A stretch of DNA of 64,000 nucleotides. Origin: Methylosinus sp. Ce-a6 (GTDB taxonomy: Bacteria > Pseudomonadota > Alphaproteobacteria > Rhizobiales > Beijerinckiaceae). A program made the position numbers and the translations under genes. The notes beneath the pieces were generated by a model that had not been told where the DNA came from, ran no database searches, and saw nothing but the letters and a program-made list of their open reading frames with translations. This document shows, piece by piece, positions 26,148 through 34,991 of the stretch. The stretch's first letter is position 1. Each line of letters opens with the position of its first letter. The stretch spans positions 186,001-250,000 of the forward strand of contig NZ_BGJX01000001.1 of NCBI RefSeq assembly GCF_009811655.1, written 5' to 3'.

Positions 26148-27026
26148 ATGTCTGAATTTCTCACCACGCGCGAGCTCGCCGCCCTTCTGCGCGTCAAGGA
26201 ACGCAAGGTCTACGATCTCGCCGCCGAAGGCGCTCTGCCGGTGCGCCGAGTGACCGGCAAGCTGCTGTTTCCGCGGGGCGAAATCGAGGAGTGGCTGGCG
26301 GCTGGCGCGAGCGGCCGGGCGCCTCGCGCGGAAACCGCGTCGCGGCCGCTCGTCGTGGCCGGCGGCCATGACCCGCTGCTCGAATGGGCGTTGCGCGAAT
26401 CGCGCTGCGGCGTCGCCGCTCTGCTCGACGGGGCGCTGGACGGACTGGAGCGGGCGGCCGCGGGCGGCTGCATCGCCGCGGGCCTGCATATTCCCGAGCC
26501 GGGCGGCGGCTGGAATGTCGAGACGGTGGCCAAACAACTCGCGGGAGAGCCGATCGTCGTCATCGAATGGGCCGAGCGCCGTCGCGGGCTGATGTTTCGC
26601 AAGGGACTGCCGCGGCGTATCGCCTGCCTCGCCGATGCGCGCGACCTCGCCTTTCAGTCGCGTCAGCCGGAGGCCGGCAGCGAGCTCGTCCTGTCCCTGC
26701 TGCTCGAGCGAGAAGGGCTGAAGCGCGAGCAATTGCGCCTCGTTCCCGCGGTGGAGCGCACGGAGACCGATCTCGCCTCGGCGATCGCCGCGGGACGCGC
26801 CGACATCGGCCTCGGCCTCGAGGCGAGCGCGCGTCAGTTCGGCCTCGACTTCGCGCCGCAGATCGTCGAACGCTTCGACCTCGTCGTCTGGCGCAAGGCC
26901 TATTTCGACCCGCCCTGGCAGAGGCTGATGCGCTTTTGCGCGGGCGAGACGTTCAAGGAGCGCGCCGCGCGGTTCGGCGGCTATGACGTCTCACATTTCG
27001 GCGCCGTGCGCTTCAACGCGGATTAA
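26148..27026 (+). CDS. HTH regulator with a periplasmic-binding-protein-like sensor domain
   Basis: 292 aa from the ATG at 26148. Residues 1-50 (MSEFLTTRELAALLRVKERKVYDLAAEGALPVRRVTGKLLFPRGEIEEWL) are an excisionase/MerR-like HTH. Residues about 70-290 resemble a type 2 binding-protein fold without a signal peptide (HIPEPGGGWNVETVAKQLAG, LASAIAAGRADIGLGLEASARQFGLDFAPQ), as found in one-component molybdate or tungstate regulators. Divergent from modA, so it most likely senses oxyanion status and controls modA. Its TAA stop (27024-27026) is the left edge of a family A element. The frame extends upstream to 26019 without family character. Confidence 0.75.
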   Translation: MSEFLTTRELAALLRVKERKVYDLAAEGALPVRRVTGKLLFPRGEIEEWLAAGASGRAPRAETASRPLVVAGGHDPLLEWALRESRCGVAALLDGALDGLERAAAGGCIAAGLHIPEPGGGWNVETVAKQLAGEPIVVIEWAERRRGLMFRKGLPRRIACLADARDLAFQSRQPEAGSELVLSLLLEREGLKREQLRLVPAVERTETDLASAIAAGRADIGLGLEASARQFGLDFAPQIVERFDLVVWRKAYFDPPWQRLMRFCAGETFKERAARFGGYDVSHFGAVRFNAD

Positions 27027-27096
27027 TGCGTTTCCGGCCGAAGCGGAGGCCGGTTCGGCGTTGGAAACGCGTCAATGAAACATGAACAGACTCCAG
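27024..27096 (+). repeat. Family A element, truncated (copy 4)
   Basis: TAATGCGTTTCCGGCCGAAG..GGTTCGGCGTTGGAAACGCGT followed directly by only the right arm of the second hairpin (CAATGAAACATGAACAGACTCCAG). The left arm of module 2 is deleted. The initial TAA is the stop codon of the regulator gene. Confidence 0.75.
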
Positions 27097-27148
27097 CGAC
27101 CTCTGGCGCCCGCCTTGCTGTATCGTCACAGGAACAGGAGGAGAGACA

Positions 27149-27574
27149 ATGTCGGATTCCCCCGAAGCGAGCGTCGTGACCGATCGCGCGACGATCGAAG
27201 TCGCGATCTCGACCTGCGTTCGCGCTTTCTACGACAAGGGCCTCGCCGACCCGCTGCTCGGCCCGATTTTCGGCGCCATACCGGAACTCGACCATCATCT
27301 CGACGTCATCGCGAATTTCTGGTCGAAATCGCTGCTCGGCACGGATCGCTACCAGGGACATCCTTTCGCGGTTCACATCGATCTGCCGGTCGAGCCCGAA
27401 CATTTCGCGCGCTGGCTGGAGCTCTTCACAGAGGCGGCGCGCGAAAATCTCCCCTCTGTCGAAGCCGAGCAGGCCATCGCCAAGGCGACCCATATGTCGC
27501 AATGTTTCCAGGGCGGGCTGTTCCCCTTCACCGGGGCCGACGGCAAGCCGTCGTCCCGGCTGCCGCCGCGCTGA
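27149..27574 (+). CDS. Group III truncated haemoglobin
   Basis: 141 aa from an ATG preceded by GGAGGAGAGACA. It has the trHb3 pattern: FYDKGLADPLLGPIFGAI, LDVIANFWSKSLLGTDRYQGHPF, HIDLPVEPEHFARWLELFTEAA and a final FPFTGA-like tail. The His in PEHFARW is the probable proximal haem ligand. Such proteins bind O2 or NO and have been linked to nitrosative stress or microaerobic growth, but the exact role is unknown. It stands alone between the modA regulator and an XRE regulator on the other strand. Confidence 0.85.
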   Translation: MSDSPEASVVTDRATIEVAISTCVRAFYDKGLADPLLGPIFGAIPELDHHLDVIANFWSKSLLGTDRYQGHPFAVHIDLPVEPEHFARWLELFTEAARENLPSVEAEQAIAKATHMSQCFQGGLFPFTGADGKPSSRLPPR

Positions 27575-27590
27575 GCAAAGCTCCGCTTTT

Positions 27591-27842
27591 CTACGGCCGG
27601 CCGAAGGCGCGCGCGATAAAACGTGCGAAGACCGCGCTCGGATCGGCGTTCATCGCTCGCACGAATTCGACGAACTCGACCACGTCGAGGCGGCGCTCAC
27701 CTCGCTCGCACTTCGATATGAAGGACTGCGTCGCGCCGAGACGCTGCCCGAGCTCCGCCTGAGTGAGATTGGCTTCTTCACGCGCGGCGATCAAAACCGC
27801 AAGGAGATCTTTATAGGCTTCGCTGTGGACCGAGTGGCCCAT
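27591..27842 (-). CDS. XRE-family helix-turn-helix regulator (short)
   Basis: 83 aa from the Met at 27842 (MGHSVHSEAYKDLLAVLIAAREEANLTQAELGQRLGATQSFISKCERGERRLDVVEFVEFVRAMN). This is a complete Cro/CI HTH with little else; upstream Met codons up to 27938 are possible. No toxin-like partner was seen beside it. Divergent from a small unknown gene at 27989. The target is unknown, possibly its own promoter and that neighbour. Confidence 0.75.
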   Translation of the reverse strand: MGHSVHSEAYKDLLAVLIAAREEANLTQAELGQRLGATQSFISKCERGERRLDVVEFVEFVRAMNADPSAVFARFIARAFGRP

Positions 27843-27988
27843 GCCGCGCGGCTCCGGTCGCGAGGGATGAGCTTCGGCACATAAAGCCCTTTTCAGACTA
27901 GTCCAAAATCGACTATTATGGTCTGGACCAACGCTCAATCAGACTCGTCGGCACATTTCATTCGAAACTCATATTGCGGAGTATCGTC

Positions 27989-28228
27989 GTGAGAAGCCGA
28001 ATAACCATTACGGATTTAGATCGCCCGAAAGAATCGCTCGAGGTCGAACTCGTCGCGTCCGATAAGCAAGGCCTCACGCTGGCTGTTCCAAATACGCTCG
28101 TCCAATTCAGAATGTCCCGCCGCGGGCCGAGCGATTTCTATGTAGGATCGCTGGGAGGGCGCAGCTATTATTTCAACCCGCCCCCGGGCGATGAAGTCCT
28201 ACTCGGCTCGTCTCTGCGCCTCGACTAG
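27989..28228 (+). CDS. Small protein of unknown function
   Basis: 79 aa from a GTG at 27989 with GGAG 7 nt upstream; a TTG at 27974 is an alternative. The sequence (ITITDLDRPKESLEVELVASDKQGLTLAVPNTLVQFRMSR..GSLGGRSYYFNPP) has alternating strands and looks like a small beta-barrel, PilZ-like in feel, though I do not assign a family. It ends overlapping by 4 bp the end of the convergent YqeB-like gene. Confidence 0.5.
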   Translation: MRSRITITDLDRPKESLEVELVASDKQGLTLAVPNTLVQFRMSRRGPSDFYVGSLGGRSYYFNPPPGDEVLLGSSLRLD

Positions 28229-29067
28229 ATGGAGAGCCCGCCGCCGCCCTCCAGAAAGGCGTCCCATGAGAAGGGCGTCCAACCTTCCGCCTGCATCTCT
28301 ATGGCGAAGGACACGCCGCGCGCGATGAGCCGGTTGCGCGCGGTCATGCCGGCGACCTGAGCGCCGCTCGAGGCGGCGATGTCGGCGACGGGCGTGCCGA
28401 TGGCGACCGCCCTGCCCTGCTTGATGATCCCGCGGATGCGGCCGCCATAGGGCGTGAGGACCGGCGCGCCGTCGATCGCGCCGAAGGCTTCGCCCGCCTC
28501 GACGATATTGCCTATGTCCTTGAACATTTTGAAGAGTCCGGCGGCCGGCGCGCGAATGGGCTCCGCCTCCGCCAGATCGGCCTCCGCGCGCGGGCCCGGC
28601 CCGTCGCCGGGCCGACGAATCGCGCCCGGATCCTTGCCATAGGCGTCGACGGCGAGATCGCAGTTCTCGCCCGGATTGGAGCCCGGCGCGACGCCTATGG
28701 TGAGGCCGGCGAGATTTTTGACCGAGAAAGGGTCCTTGCGCGGCGCCATTTCGGCGTCGACGACGACCTCCCAGGGCCAGCGCTCGAGAATTTCATTGAG
28801 CGGATGCGTGAGCACCGGCACGAACATGCGGCTGCGCAGGCCGAGCATGAATTCGGCGACGAGATCGGCGCGGCGCGCCTCCACGCCCTCGAGCACGCTC
28901 GAACCGTCGAACCAGGCGTCCGAAAAGGTCATTTTGCGGCGCAGATCGGGCGGCGGCGCCGCCTCGTGAAGGGCGACGATATGATCGGCGAGGAACAGCT
29001 CACGCGCGATGGCGGAGGCCGTTTCGCCGATGCCGAGAACGAGGACGCAGGAATGTCTGTCGGACAT
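28225..29067 (-). CDS. YqeB/EF2563-family molybdenum hydroxylase-associated protein (divergent paralogue)
   Basis: 280 aa from the Met at 29067 (MSDRHSCVLVLGIGETASAIARELFLAD). The segments VLGIGETASAIAREL, RRKMTFSDAWFDGSSVLEGV, VVVDAEM, GLTIGVAPGSNPGENCDLAVDAY and APAAGLFKMFKDIGNIVEAGEAFGAIDGAPVLTPYGGRIRGIIKQGRAV follow, block by block, the EF2563 family described with selenium-dependent molybdenum hydroxylases. Several conserved positions are altered. A second, closer family member is at 30733-31602. The biochemical role of the family is not known. Confidence 0.7.
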   Translation of the reverse strand: MSDRHSCVLVLGIGETASAIARELFLADHIVALHEAAPPPDLRRKMTFSDAWFDGSSVLEGVEARRADLVAEFMLGLRSRMFVPVLTHPLNEILERWPWEVVVDAEMAPRKDPFSVKNLAGLTIGVAPGSNPGENCDLAVDAYGKDPGAIRRPGDGPGPRAEADLAEAEPIRAPAAGLFKMFKDIGNIVEAGEAFGAIDGAPVLTPYGGRIRGIIKQGRAVAIGTPVADIAASSGAQVAGMTARNRLIARGVSFAIEMQAEGWTPFSWDAFLEGGGGLSI

Positions 29068-29343
29068 GACGGCTCTCATCGGCTTCAGTTGATACGGGTT
29101 TTGCGAGCAAGCAAGAATCTGGCCTTTCTTGCGAAAGCGGCGCCATTCGCAGCGCATTCGCAGCCCCGGCGCGCATGACGACGGTGACCTTATGCCGCAG
29201 GCGAAAATCTCCCAGTCTGGAACTTTTGCAATATAGTTTGGTATACGGCTCGCATAGAAGGAAATGTTTTCGGGCAAAGACGCCGGCTCGGCCGATCCGT
29301 CGAAGGCCCGAGAATTCGGAGAGCGCCGCGAAACACGGCGAAG

Positions 29344-29685
29344 ATGGAGGACGATGTGCAACCGAATGTTTCTTCAGAGGTCTCGACGGAAGTCGGCCAT
29401 GTCGCGACTGTCCCCGCGAATGTTCCCTCGGCTGTCGAGCCGGCGGAAAAGGACGCCAGCGTCGCGACCGCGGTCGGCGACAATGTCATCATCATGGTGC
29501 GTTTCCGCCCCGATACGACCGTCTGGGAAATCAATGGACTTCCCGCCCATCTCGACAAGCAGGCTTGGTTCAACCTGCTGTGCAAGCGCGCCGGCGACAA
29601 ATTCGAGGCGCGCGCCGGCGGCCGCGGCTATTTCCGTCTGACCCGCGAGCAATATGAGGCGATCGCCGCCCGCAATCCGAACTGA
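29344..29685 (+). CDS. Small protein of unknown function in the molybdenum cluster
   Basis: 113 aa (start 29344). The first 45 residues are acidic, Val/Ala-rich and probably disordered; the rest (VIIMVRFRPDTTVWEINGLPAHLDKQAWFNLLCKRAGDKFEARAGGRGYFRLTREQYEAI) looks like a small folded domain. No family was recognised. Divergent from the first YqeB-like gene and 142 bp before the TOBE gene, with a GC-rich hairpin in between. Confidence 0.55.
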   Translation: MEDDVQPNVSSEVSTEVGHVATVPANVPSAVEPAEKDASVATAVGDNVIIMVRFRPDTTVWEINGLPAHLDKQAWFNLLCKRAGDKFEARAGGRGYFRLTREQYEAIAARNPN

Positions 29686-29694
29686 CGAATCGAC

Positions 29695-29715
29695 GGACGC
29701 CGCCGCGCGGCGTCC
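29695..29715 (+). terminator. Hairpin after the unknown gene
   Basis: Perfect 9-bp stem GGACGCCGC/GCGGCGTCC with a CGC loop, 10 bp after the stop at 29685. No T-run, so only a possible terminator. Confidence 0.4.
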
Positions 29716-29826
29716 GTGTCCCGGCCGAGGCCCGTCGACGCGCCTTATGCGCCGTTTTCGCTGTAAAAAGCGCCCATTTCCCTATTAAAATATGAGATTG
29801 GCGTATTTCTCGCTTGCTCGGCGATC

Positions 29827-30315
29827 ATGCTGGACAAGACGACGCCGCTTTTCGCTCGAACCCATGATTACGTGTCGGTTTTTCCGGCGCGCGTCCTGCG
29901 TCACGATGCGCAGGCCGGCCTCTCGACGCTGTTCTTCGCCGGGGGAGAGTTGCGTGTGCCGCTCGTCGAGGCCGCGGTCGGCGCGGCGATAGAGGCGCAG
30001 ATCGACGCGCGCGACGTCTCCATCGCCCTTTCGCGGCCGATGGATGTGTCCATTCTCAATCGCCTGCCGGGCAAGATCATCGAGATCGAGGTTCTGCCGC
30101 CGCCCTTCGCGCGCGCCGGCATTTCGCTCGGCGGCGCGCGCGTCGACGCGCTGATCACCCATGAATCGGTGGAGCGGCTCGCCCTGGTCGAAGGACTGTC
30201 GGCCTGGGCGATGATCAAGACGATCGCGATCAGCGGTCGGACGCTCGATCCCGACGAGGCTCCGGTTCCGCGTCATTGGCCGTCTTCTGATAGGACCAGT
30301 CGAGCGCGCCGATGA
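29827..30315 (+). CDS. Stand-alone TOBE-domain protein resembling the C-terminus of ModC
   Basis: 162 aa. FPARVLRHDAQAGLSTLFFAGGELRVPLVEAAVGAAIEAQIDARDVSIALSRPMDVSILNRLPGKIIEIE ... SLGGARVDALITHESVERLALVEGLSAWAMIKTIAI follows the molybdate-binding regulatory region of ModC (about residues 210-360). No Walker A/B ATPase part exists upstream: 29686-29826 has no such frame. So it is either a Mop-like molybdate-binding protein or the remains of modC. Its last 86 bp overlap, tail to tail, the 3' end of the ModE-like gene. Confidence 0.7.
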   Translation: MLDKTTPLFARTHDYVSVFPARVLRHDAQAGLSTLFFAGGELRVPLVEAAVGAAIEAQIDARDVSIALSRPMDVSILNRLPGKIIEIEVLPPPFARAGISLGGARVDALITHESVERLALVEGLSAWAMIKTIAISGRTLDPDEAPVPRHWPSSDRTSRARR

Positions 30316-30646
30316 TCTCGTCCAGCGTGCGCTTGGCCGAATTGGCCGCATGGCGCTCGATGGAGCGATAGACGCTCACCAGCCGCTCGCCGAAAGGCGT
30401 GATCTGCGCCCCACCCTCGCGCCGGCCGGGGAAAGTCGCCACGACCGGGCTTTCGAAGGTCCGGTTGAGCGCGTCCACCGAGAGCCAGCATTTGCGATAG
30501 GACAGGCCGAGCGCCCGGCTCGCGCCGATGATCGAGCGCTCCTTGCGCACGGCGTCGATCAGCTCGAGATCCGCCGGCGCGAGCACCCCGCCATTGGGCA
30601 GCTTCAAAATCACGCCGACCTGCGGCGCATCCGTATCCGTTCGCAT
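30230..30646 (-). CDS. ModE-like winged-helix regulator without molybdate-binding domains
   Basis: 138 aa. LPNGGVLAPADLELIDAVRKERSIIGASRALGLSYRKCWLSVDALNRTFESPVVATFPGRREGGAQITPFGERLVSVYRSIERHA is the N-terminal ModE HTH domain (LysR-like winged helix). After residue 110 there is only a short charged tail; the two C-terminal TOBE domains of E. coli ModE are missing. A separate TOBE protein is encoded tail to tail with it. HTH-only ModE relatives are known, so the gene may be complete as it stands. Confidence 0.75.
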   Translation of the reverse strand: MRTDTDAPQVGVILKLPNGGVLAPADLELIDAVRKERSIIGASRALGLSYRKCWLSVDALNRTFESPVVATFPGRREGGAQITPFGERLVSVYRSIERHAANSAKRTLDEIIGALDWSYQKTANDAEPEPRRDRASDR

Positions 30647-30677
30647 CTTACGGCCTCCTCGAGACGCCGCGACCTGT

Positions 30678-30718
30678 ATGTGACAAAATATAGCTGAAAT
30701 GCGACGCCGCTGTCACAT
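30678..30718. promoter_or_regulatory. Inverted repeat ATGTGACA-N25-TGTCACAT upstream of the ModE-like gene
   Basis: Perfect 8-bp arms at 30678-30685 and 30711-30718, starting 31 bp upstream of the ModE-like start at 30646. The AT-rich centre (AAATATAG) could be a -10 region. Possible operator for autoregulation. Confidence 0.35.
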
Positions 30719-30732
30719 TGGGGACAGGAATG

Positions 30733-31602
30733 TCAGTGTGCGACAAAAGGCCCGTCGATCGGCGTCGCCTCGCGTTTGGCGAGCTCGACGCGGATCGCCC
30801 GGCCGACGGCGCTCGCGACCAGCGCCGATCGCTCGTCTATGCCGGTCCATTTGGCGGAGCGGCCGCGCGGATCGATCTCGAGAAGCTTGACCCCAGCAGG
30901 GATTTGCAGGCCGTCGCGGGCCACGCCGCGCAGCACGCCGTCGAGCGGCGCGGCGACCGGCTCGCCGTCCAGATGGCCGACGACGAAATCCTTGAACACG
31001 AGGACGCCTATGTCGATCGCCGAATGCCACAGGCCCTGCTTGGCCGAATAGGCGAATCGCTCCTCGCCGACATCGCCGAGGCGGTTCGGAACATGGTCGG
31101 CCGGCTCGGTCGCGCCTTCCCGAACGATGAGGCCGGCCTGCGAGGGCTTGGTCTCGATGGCGATATCGCAATTGCGGCCGACGGCGAAATTGGGCCCGAG
31201 CCCGACCGCGACCTTGGCGAGATGCCTGAGATCGGGCGTCGCGCGATATTTCTGCAGGCGCGCGTCGACGAGCGCATGGGCCGTGCGCACCGCCACGAGA
31301 TCGTGGAACTGCATCGGCGTCACCGCGACCTTGGTCGTGTAGTCGAGGATTTCGACGAGCTCCATCGTCGTGTCGGCGCGTTCGGCGGCGACCTCCTCGA
31401 GTGTGATGCGCTCGCCATAGAGACAGTCGTGAAACGCCATCCGGCGGCGAATGACGGGCGGAAATGGATCATGGCTGAGCACGCAGGCCCAGCCGATCCG
31501 GTTCATATGCACGGCGACCGCCGAAGCGATCTCATTCGTTCCCAATATGACGGCCAAGGGGCGCTTCCGCCGCGGCGTCAAAAATTCGTGTCGAGGGCGC
31601 AT
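30733..31602 (-). CDS. YqeB/EF2563-family molybdenum hydroxylase-associated protein
   Basis: 289 aa. Clear family pattern: LAVILGTNEIASAVAVHMNRIGW, PPVIRRRMAFHDCLYGERITLEEV, DLVAVRTAHALVDARL, VAVGLGPNFAVGRNCDIAIETKPS, AGLIVREGATEPADHVPNRLGDVGEERFAYSA, FVVGHLDGEPVAAPLDGVLRGVARDGLQIPAGVKLLEIDPRG. Family members accompany selenium-dependent molybdenum hydroxylases (with xdhC- or SelD-type genes), but no hydroxylase, xdhC or selD is in this window. It lies 86 bp upstream of the ModE-like gene and in the same direction, so the two may be co-transcribed. Confidence 0.8.
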   Translation of the reverse strand: MRPRHEFLTPRRKRPLAVILGTNEIASAVAVHMNRIGWACVLSHDPFPPVIRRRMAFHDCLYGERITLEEVAAERADTTMELVEILDYTTKVAVTPMQFHDLVAVRTAHALVDARLQKYRATPDLRHLAKVAVGLGPNFAVGRNCDIAIETKPSQAGLIVREGATEPADHVPNRLGDVGEERFAYSAKQGLWHSAIDIGVLVFKDFVVGHLDGEPVAAPLDGVLRGVARDGLQIPAGVKLLEIDPRGRSAKWTGIDERSALVASAVGRAIRVELAKREATPIDGPFVAH

Positions 31603-31727
31603 CGCTCACTCCTGATCTTGAAGCAGGGGGAAGCAAGCCGCGCGCCAGCGCTCATGCAATATATTTTCTAGTAGAATCAGTCAGATGATATAATTCATCG
31701 CGCCGGCGACGCCGGCTATCCTATATT

Positions 31728-31741
31728 GTTATGTATATAAC
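31728..31741. promoter_or_regulatory. AT-rich palindrome GTTATGTATATAAC, possible ModE-type box
   Basis: Half-sites GTTAT and ATAAC, as in the E. coli ModE site (GTTATATA..TATATAAC), 126 bp upstream of the YqeB-family gene start at 31602. Spacing is shorter than in the E. coli site, so the match is partial. Confidence 0.3.
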
Positions 31742-31771
31742 ATGGGCGGTTTCCGACAGGCGGGCGCCGCG

Positions 31772-32107
31772 TCAGGCGCCGTCGCCGCGGAAATGGACCG
31801 CGAGCCATACGGTCGGCAACGCCGCATCGGTCCATTCCACCCGGTGGAGCCGATGCGCGGCGATCTCGAGATAGTCGCCGGGCGCGAGAACGAAAATCTC
31901 TTCGCGATCGGCGAAGCGCAGGCCCGCGGAGCCGGCGAGAAGGATCACCCATTCCGCCTCCTCCTGATCGTGCCAGAAGCCGGGAGGGCTCGCCTGGCCG
32001 AAGGAGACGATTCGCTCGACGAGAAGGCCGGGCGTGGTGAGCAGAGGGAGAAACTGCTCCTCCTGCGCCTTCTCCGGCAGATCGACGAAAATATTGCGCG
32101 GGCCCAT
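31772..32107 (-). CDS. Cupin-domain protein
   Basis: 111 aa from the ATG at 32107 (MGPRNIFVDLPEKAQEEQFLPLLTTPGLLVERIVSFG). The cupin core is visible: PPGFWHDQEEAEWVILLAGSAGLRFADREEIFVLAPGDYLEIAAHRLHRVEWT. His46, Glu50 and His86 are possible metal ligands (motif 1 GxxHxxxxE: GFWHDQEEAEW). Similar single-domain cupins are common and mostly uncharacterised. Divergent from the GH15 gene, 105 bp away. Confidence 0.75.
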   Translation of the reverse strand: MGPRNIFVDLPEKAQEEQFLPLLTTPGLLVERIVSFGQASPPGFWHDQEEAEWVILLAGSAGLRFADREEIFVLAPGDYLEIAAHRLHRVEWTDAALPTVWLAVHFRGDGA

Positions 32108-32212
32108 GCGTCTTCTCCCTCGGCCGGGCGGCCGCGCTTGTCGGCCGCGCCCCGAATAAGTAAGCCATTCGTGCGACGATGCGGCGAAATCCGGCCCGCA
32201 AGATGAACGAGC

Positions 32213-33622
32213 ATGATGAACGAGGAAGAAACGCCCGCCTTGGAGGAATGGACGCGGCGGCAGCTCGAAGCGTCTCTCACGCTCATGCTCCGGTCGATCT
32301 CCGCGACGGGGCTCACGCGAGAGCGCCCCGAATTCTTCCAGAAGATCACCCCTCGGCCGGGCTCGGTCGTCGCCTCTCCCGAGACCGACCCTGCCGCCAA
32401 GCCCGATTACTTTTTCCATTGGCTGCGCGATTCCGCGGTCGTCGTCGACGCGCTCGCGCTCGCCATCGAGCACGGATGGGCCGATCGCGCCCATCTGCGC
32501 CATTTGCGGGACTTTGTGCAGTTCAGTCTCGAGGTCGGTCGGCTCGACGGCCCCGCCCTGCTCGCGAGGCGCGGCGCGGGGACGACATCGCAGCCCGAGC
32601 TCGCGCGCTATCTGCGCAGCGAGACCGAGCTCGCGGAGATCGTGGGCGATCACGCCCTCGCAGAGGCGCGGGTCAATCCGGACGGCAGCCTCGACCTGCT
32701 GAAATGGGCCAGGCCGCAATATGACGGCCCGGCCTTGCGGGCTCTGGCGCTGCTGCGGCGTCTGCCGCTGTTCGCGCAGGACGCGCCGCAGGCGGCGCAG
32801 GCTCTGCTCGAACGCGATCTCGTCTACCTCGCCGCCAAAGTGGACGAGCCCTGCTTCGATCTCTGGGAATATCGCTTCGGCCATCACTACAACATGCGCC
32901 TCGTCGGCCTGGCGGCGCTGACGCGCGGGGCCGAATGGGCGCGGGAGGCCGGATTGGGGCAAACCGCAGCAGCCTGCGAGGCGGCGGCCGTCCGGGCGCA
33001 GGCAGGGCTCGAGCATCATTGGAGCGCGGAAAACGGCTATTATCTCTCGGCGATCAGAGCCGCGCAGACGCCGGGCGATCTCGATCTCGATTCGGCCGTC
33101 ATCCTCGCCGTCGTCGAGGCGGGCTTGCCGCAGGGACGGCACAGCGTCCTCGATCCGCGGGTTCAATCGACCCTCGAACGGCTGGAGCGTCTGTTCGGCG
33201 AGCTGTTTCCGCTCAATGCCGATCTCGCGCCGCAGGACGCGCCGCTGCTCGGACGCTTTCGCGGCGATGGTTATTACGGAGGCGGCGTCTTTCTCTTCGC
33301 GGCGCTGGCGGCCGCCGAGGTCTATTATCGCCTCTGCGCGCATGTGGCCTGCGGCGGCGCGCTCGTCGCCGAAGAAGAGAATCGGCGCTTCCGCGAGTCT
33401 CTCGGCGCCGCGCAGGGCGACGAGCTCGCGCTGCGCCTGAGACGGCGCGGCGATTCCATTCTGCGCGCGATCGCCCGCCACACGCCCGAATCCGGGGAAA
33501 TGTCCGAGCAGCTCGACAGGGCGACGGGCGCGCCGGCCTCGGCGCGCAATCTCGCCTGGAGCTATGCCGCTTTCGTCTCCGCTTTGGCCGCGCGAGAAAA
33601 GTCGATGGCGCCGACGCGCTGA
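32213..33622 (+). CDS. Glycoside hydrolase family 15 (glucoamylase-like)
   Basis: 469 aa, with no signal peptide, so cytoplasmic. GH15 pattern: DYFFHWLRDSAVVVDALALAI, DGPALRALALLRRL, a catalytic-acid region DLWEYRFGHHYNMRLVGLAAL (the Glu follows Trp as in DLWEE of fungal glucoamylases) and the base region SGEMSEQLDRATGAPASARNLAWSYAAFVSAL. It would release glucose from alpha-glucans such as glycogen. A second Met is 3 bp downstream of the chosen ATG. Ends 42 bp from the convergent ccrM gene. Confidence 0.88.
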   Translation: MMNEEETPALEEWTRRQLEASLTLMLRSISATGLTRERPEFFQKITPRPGSVVASPETDPAAKPDYFFHWLRDSAVVVDALALAIEHGWADRAHLRHLRDFVQFSLEVGRLDGPALLARRGAGTTSQPELARYLRSETELAEIVGDHALAEARVNPDGSLDLLKWARPQYDGPALRALALLRRLPLFAQDAPQAAQALLERDLVYLAAKVDEPCFDLWEYRFGHHYNMRLVGLAALTRGAEWAREAGLGQTAAACEAAAVRAQAGLEHHWSAENGYYLSAIRAAQTPGDLDLDSAVILAVVEAGLPQGRHSVLDPRVQSTLERLERLFGELFPLNADLAPQDAPLLGRFRGDGYYGGGVFLFAALAAAEVYYRLCAHVACGGALVAEEENRRFRESLGAAQGDELALRLRRRGDSILRAIARHTPESGEMSEQLDRATGAPASARNLAWSYAAFVSALAAREKSMAPTR

Positions 33623-33627
33623 TCGCC

Positions 33628-33663
33628 AACGCCGGACCGGCGTCCACTTCGGCTGGAAGCGCT

Positions 33664-33666
<3 letters not shown>
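33628..33666 (-). repeat. Family A element, first module only (copy 5)
   Basis: Read on the minus strand: TAAAGCGCTTCCAGCCGAAG followed by TGGACGCCGGTCCGGCGTT. The TAA is the stop codon of ccrM. Confidence 0.7.
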
Positions 33667-34911
<1,245 letters not shown>

Positions 34912-34991
34912 TTAGGAAGCCCGTGCGCGGCTGTCTCTTTTCCGCACGGCTTCGTTAAGAAATCGCAAGTTCACCAGATATTTACAAAACG

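Noticed and set aside
29200..29240. Sigma-54 promoter before the unknown gene at 29344 (CTGGAACTTTTGCAA)
   Set aside because: The GG and GC elements are about two bases too close for the -24/-12 consensus.
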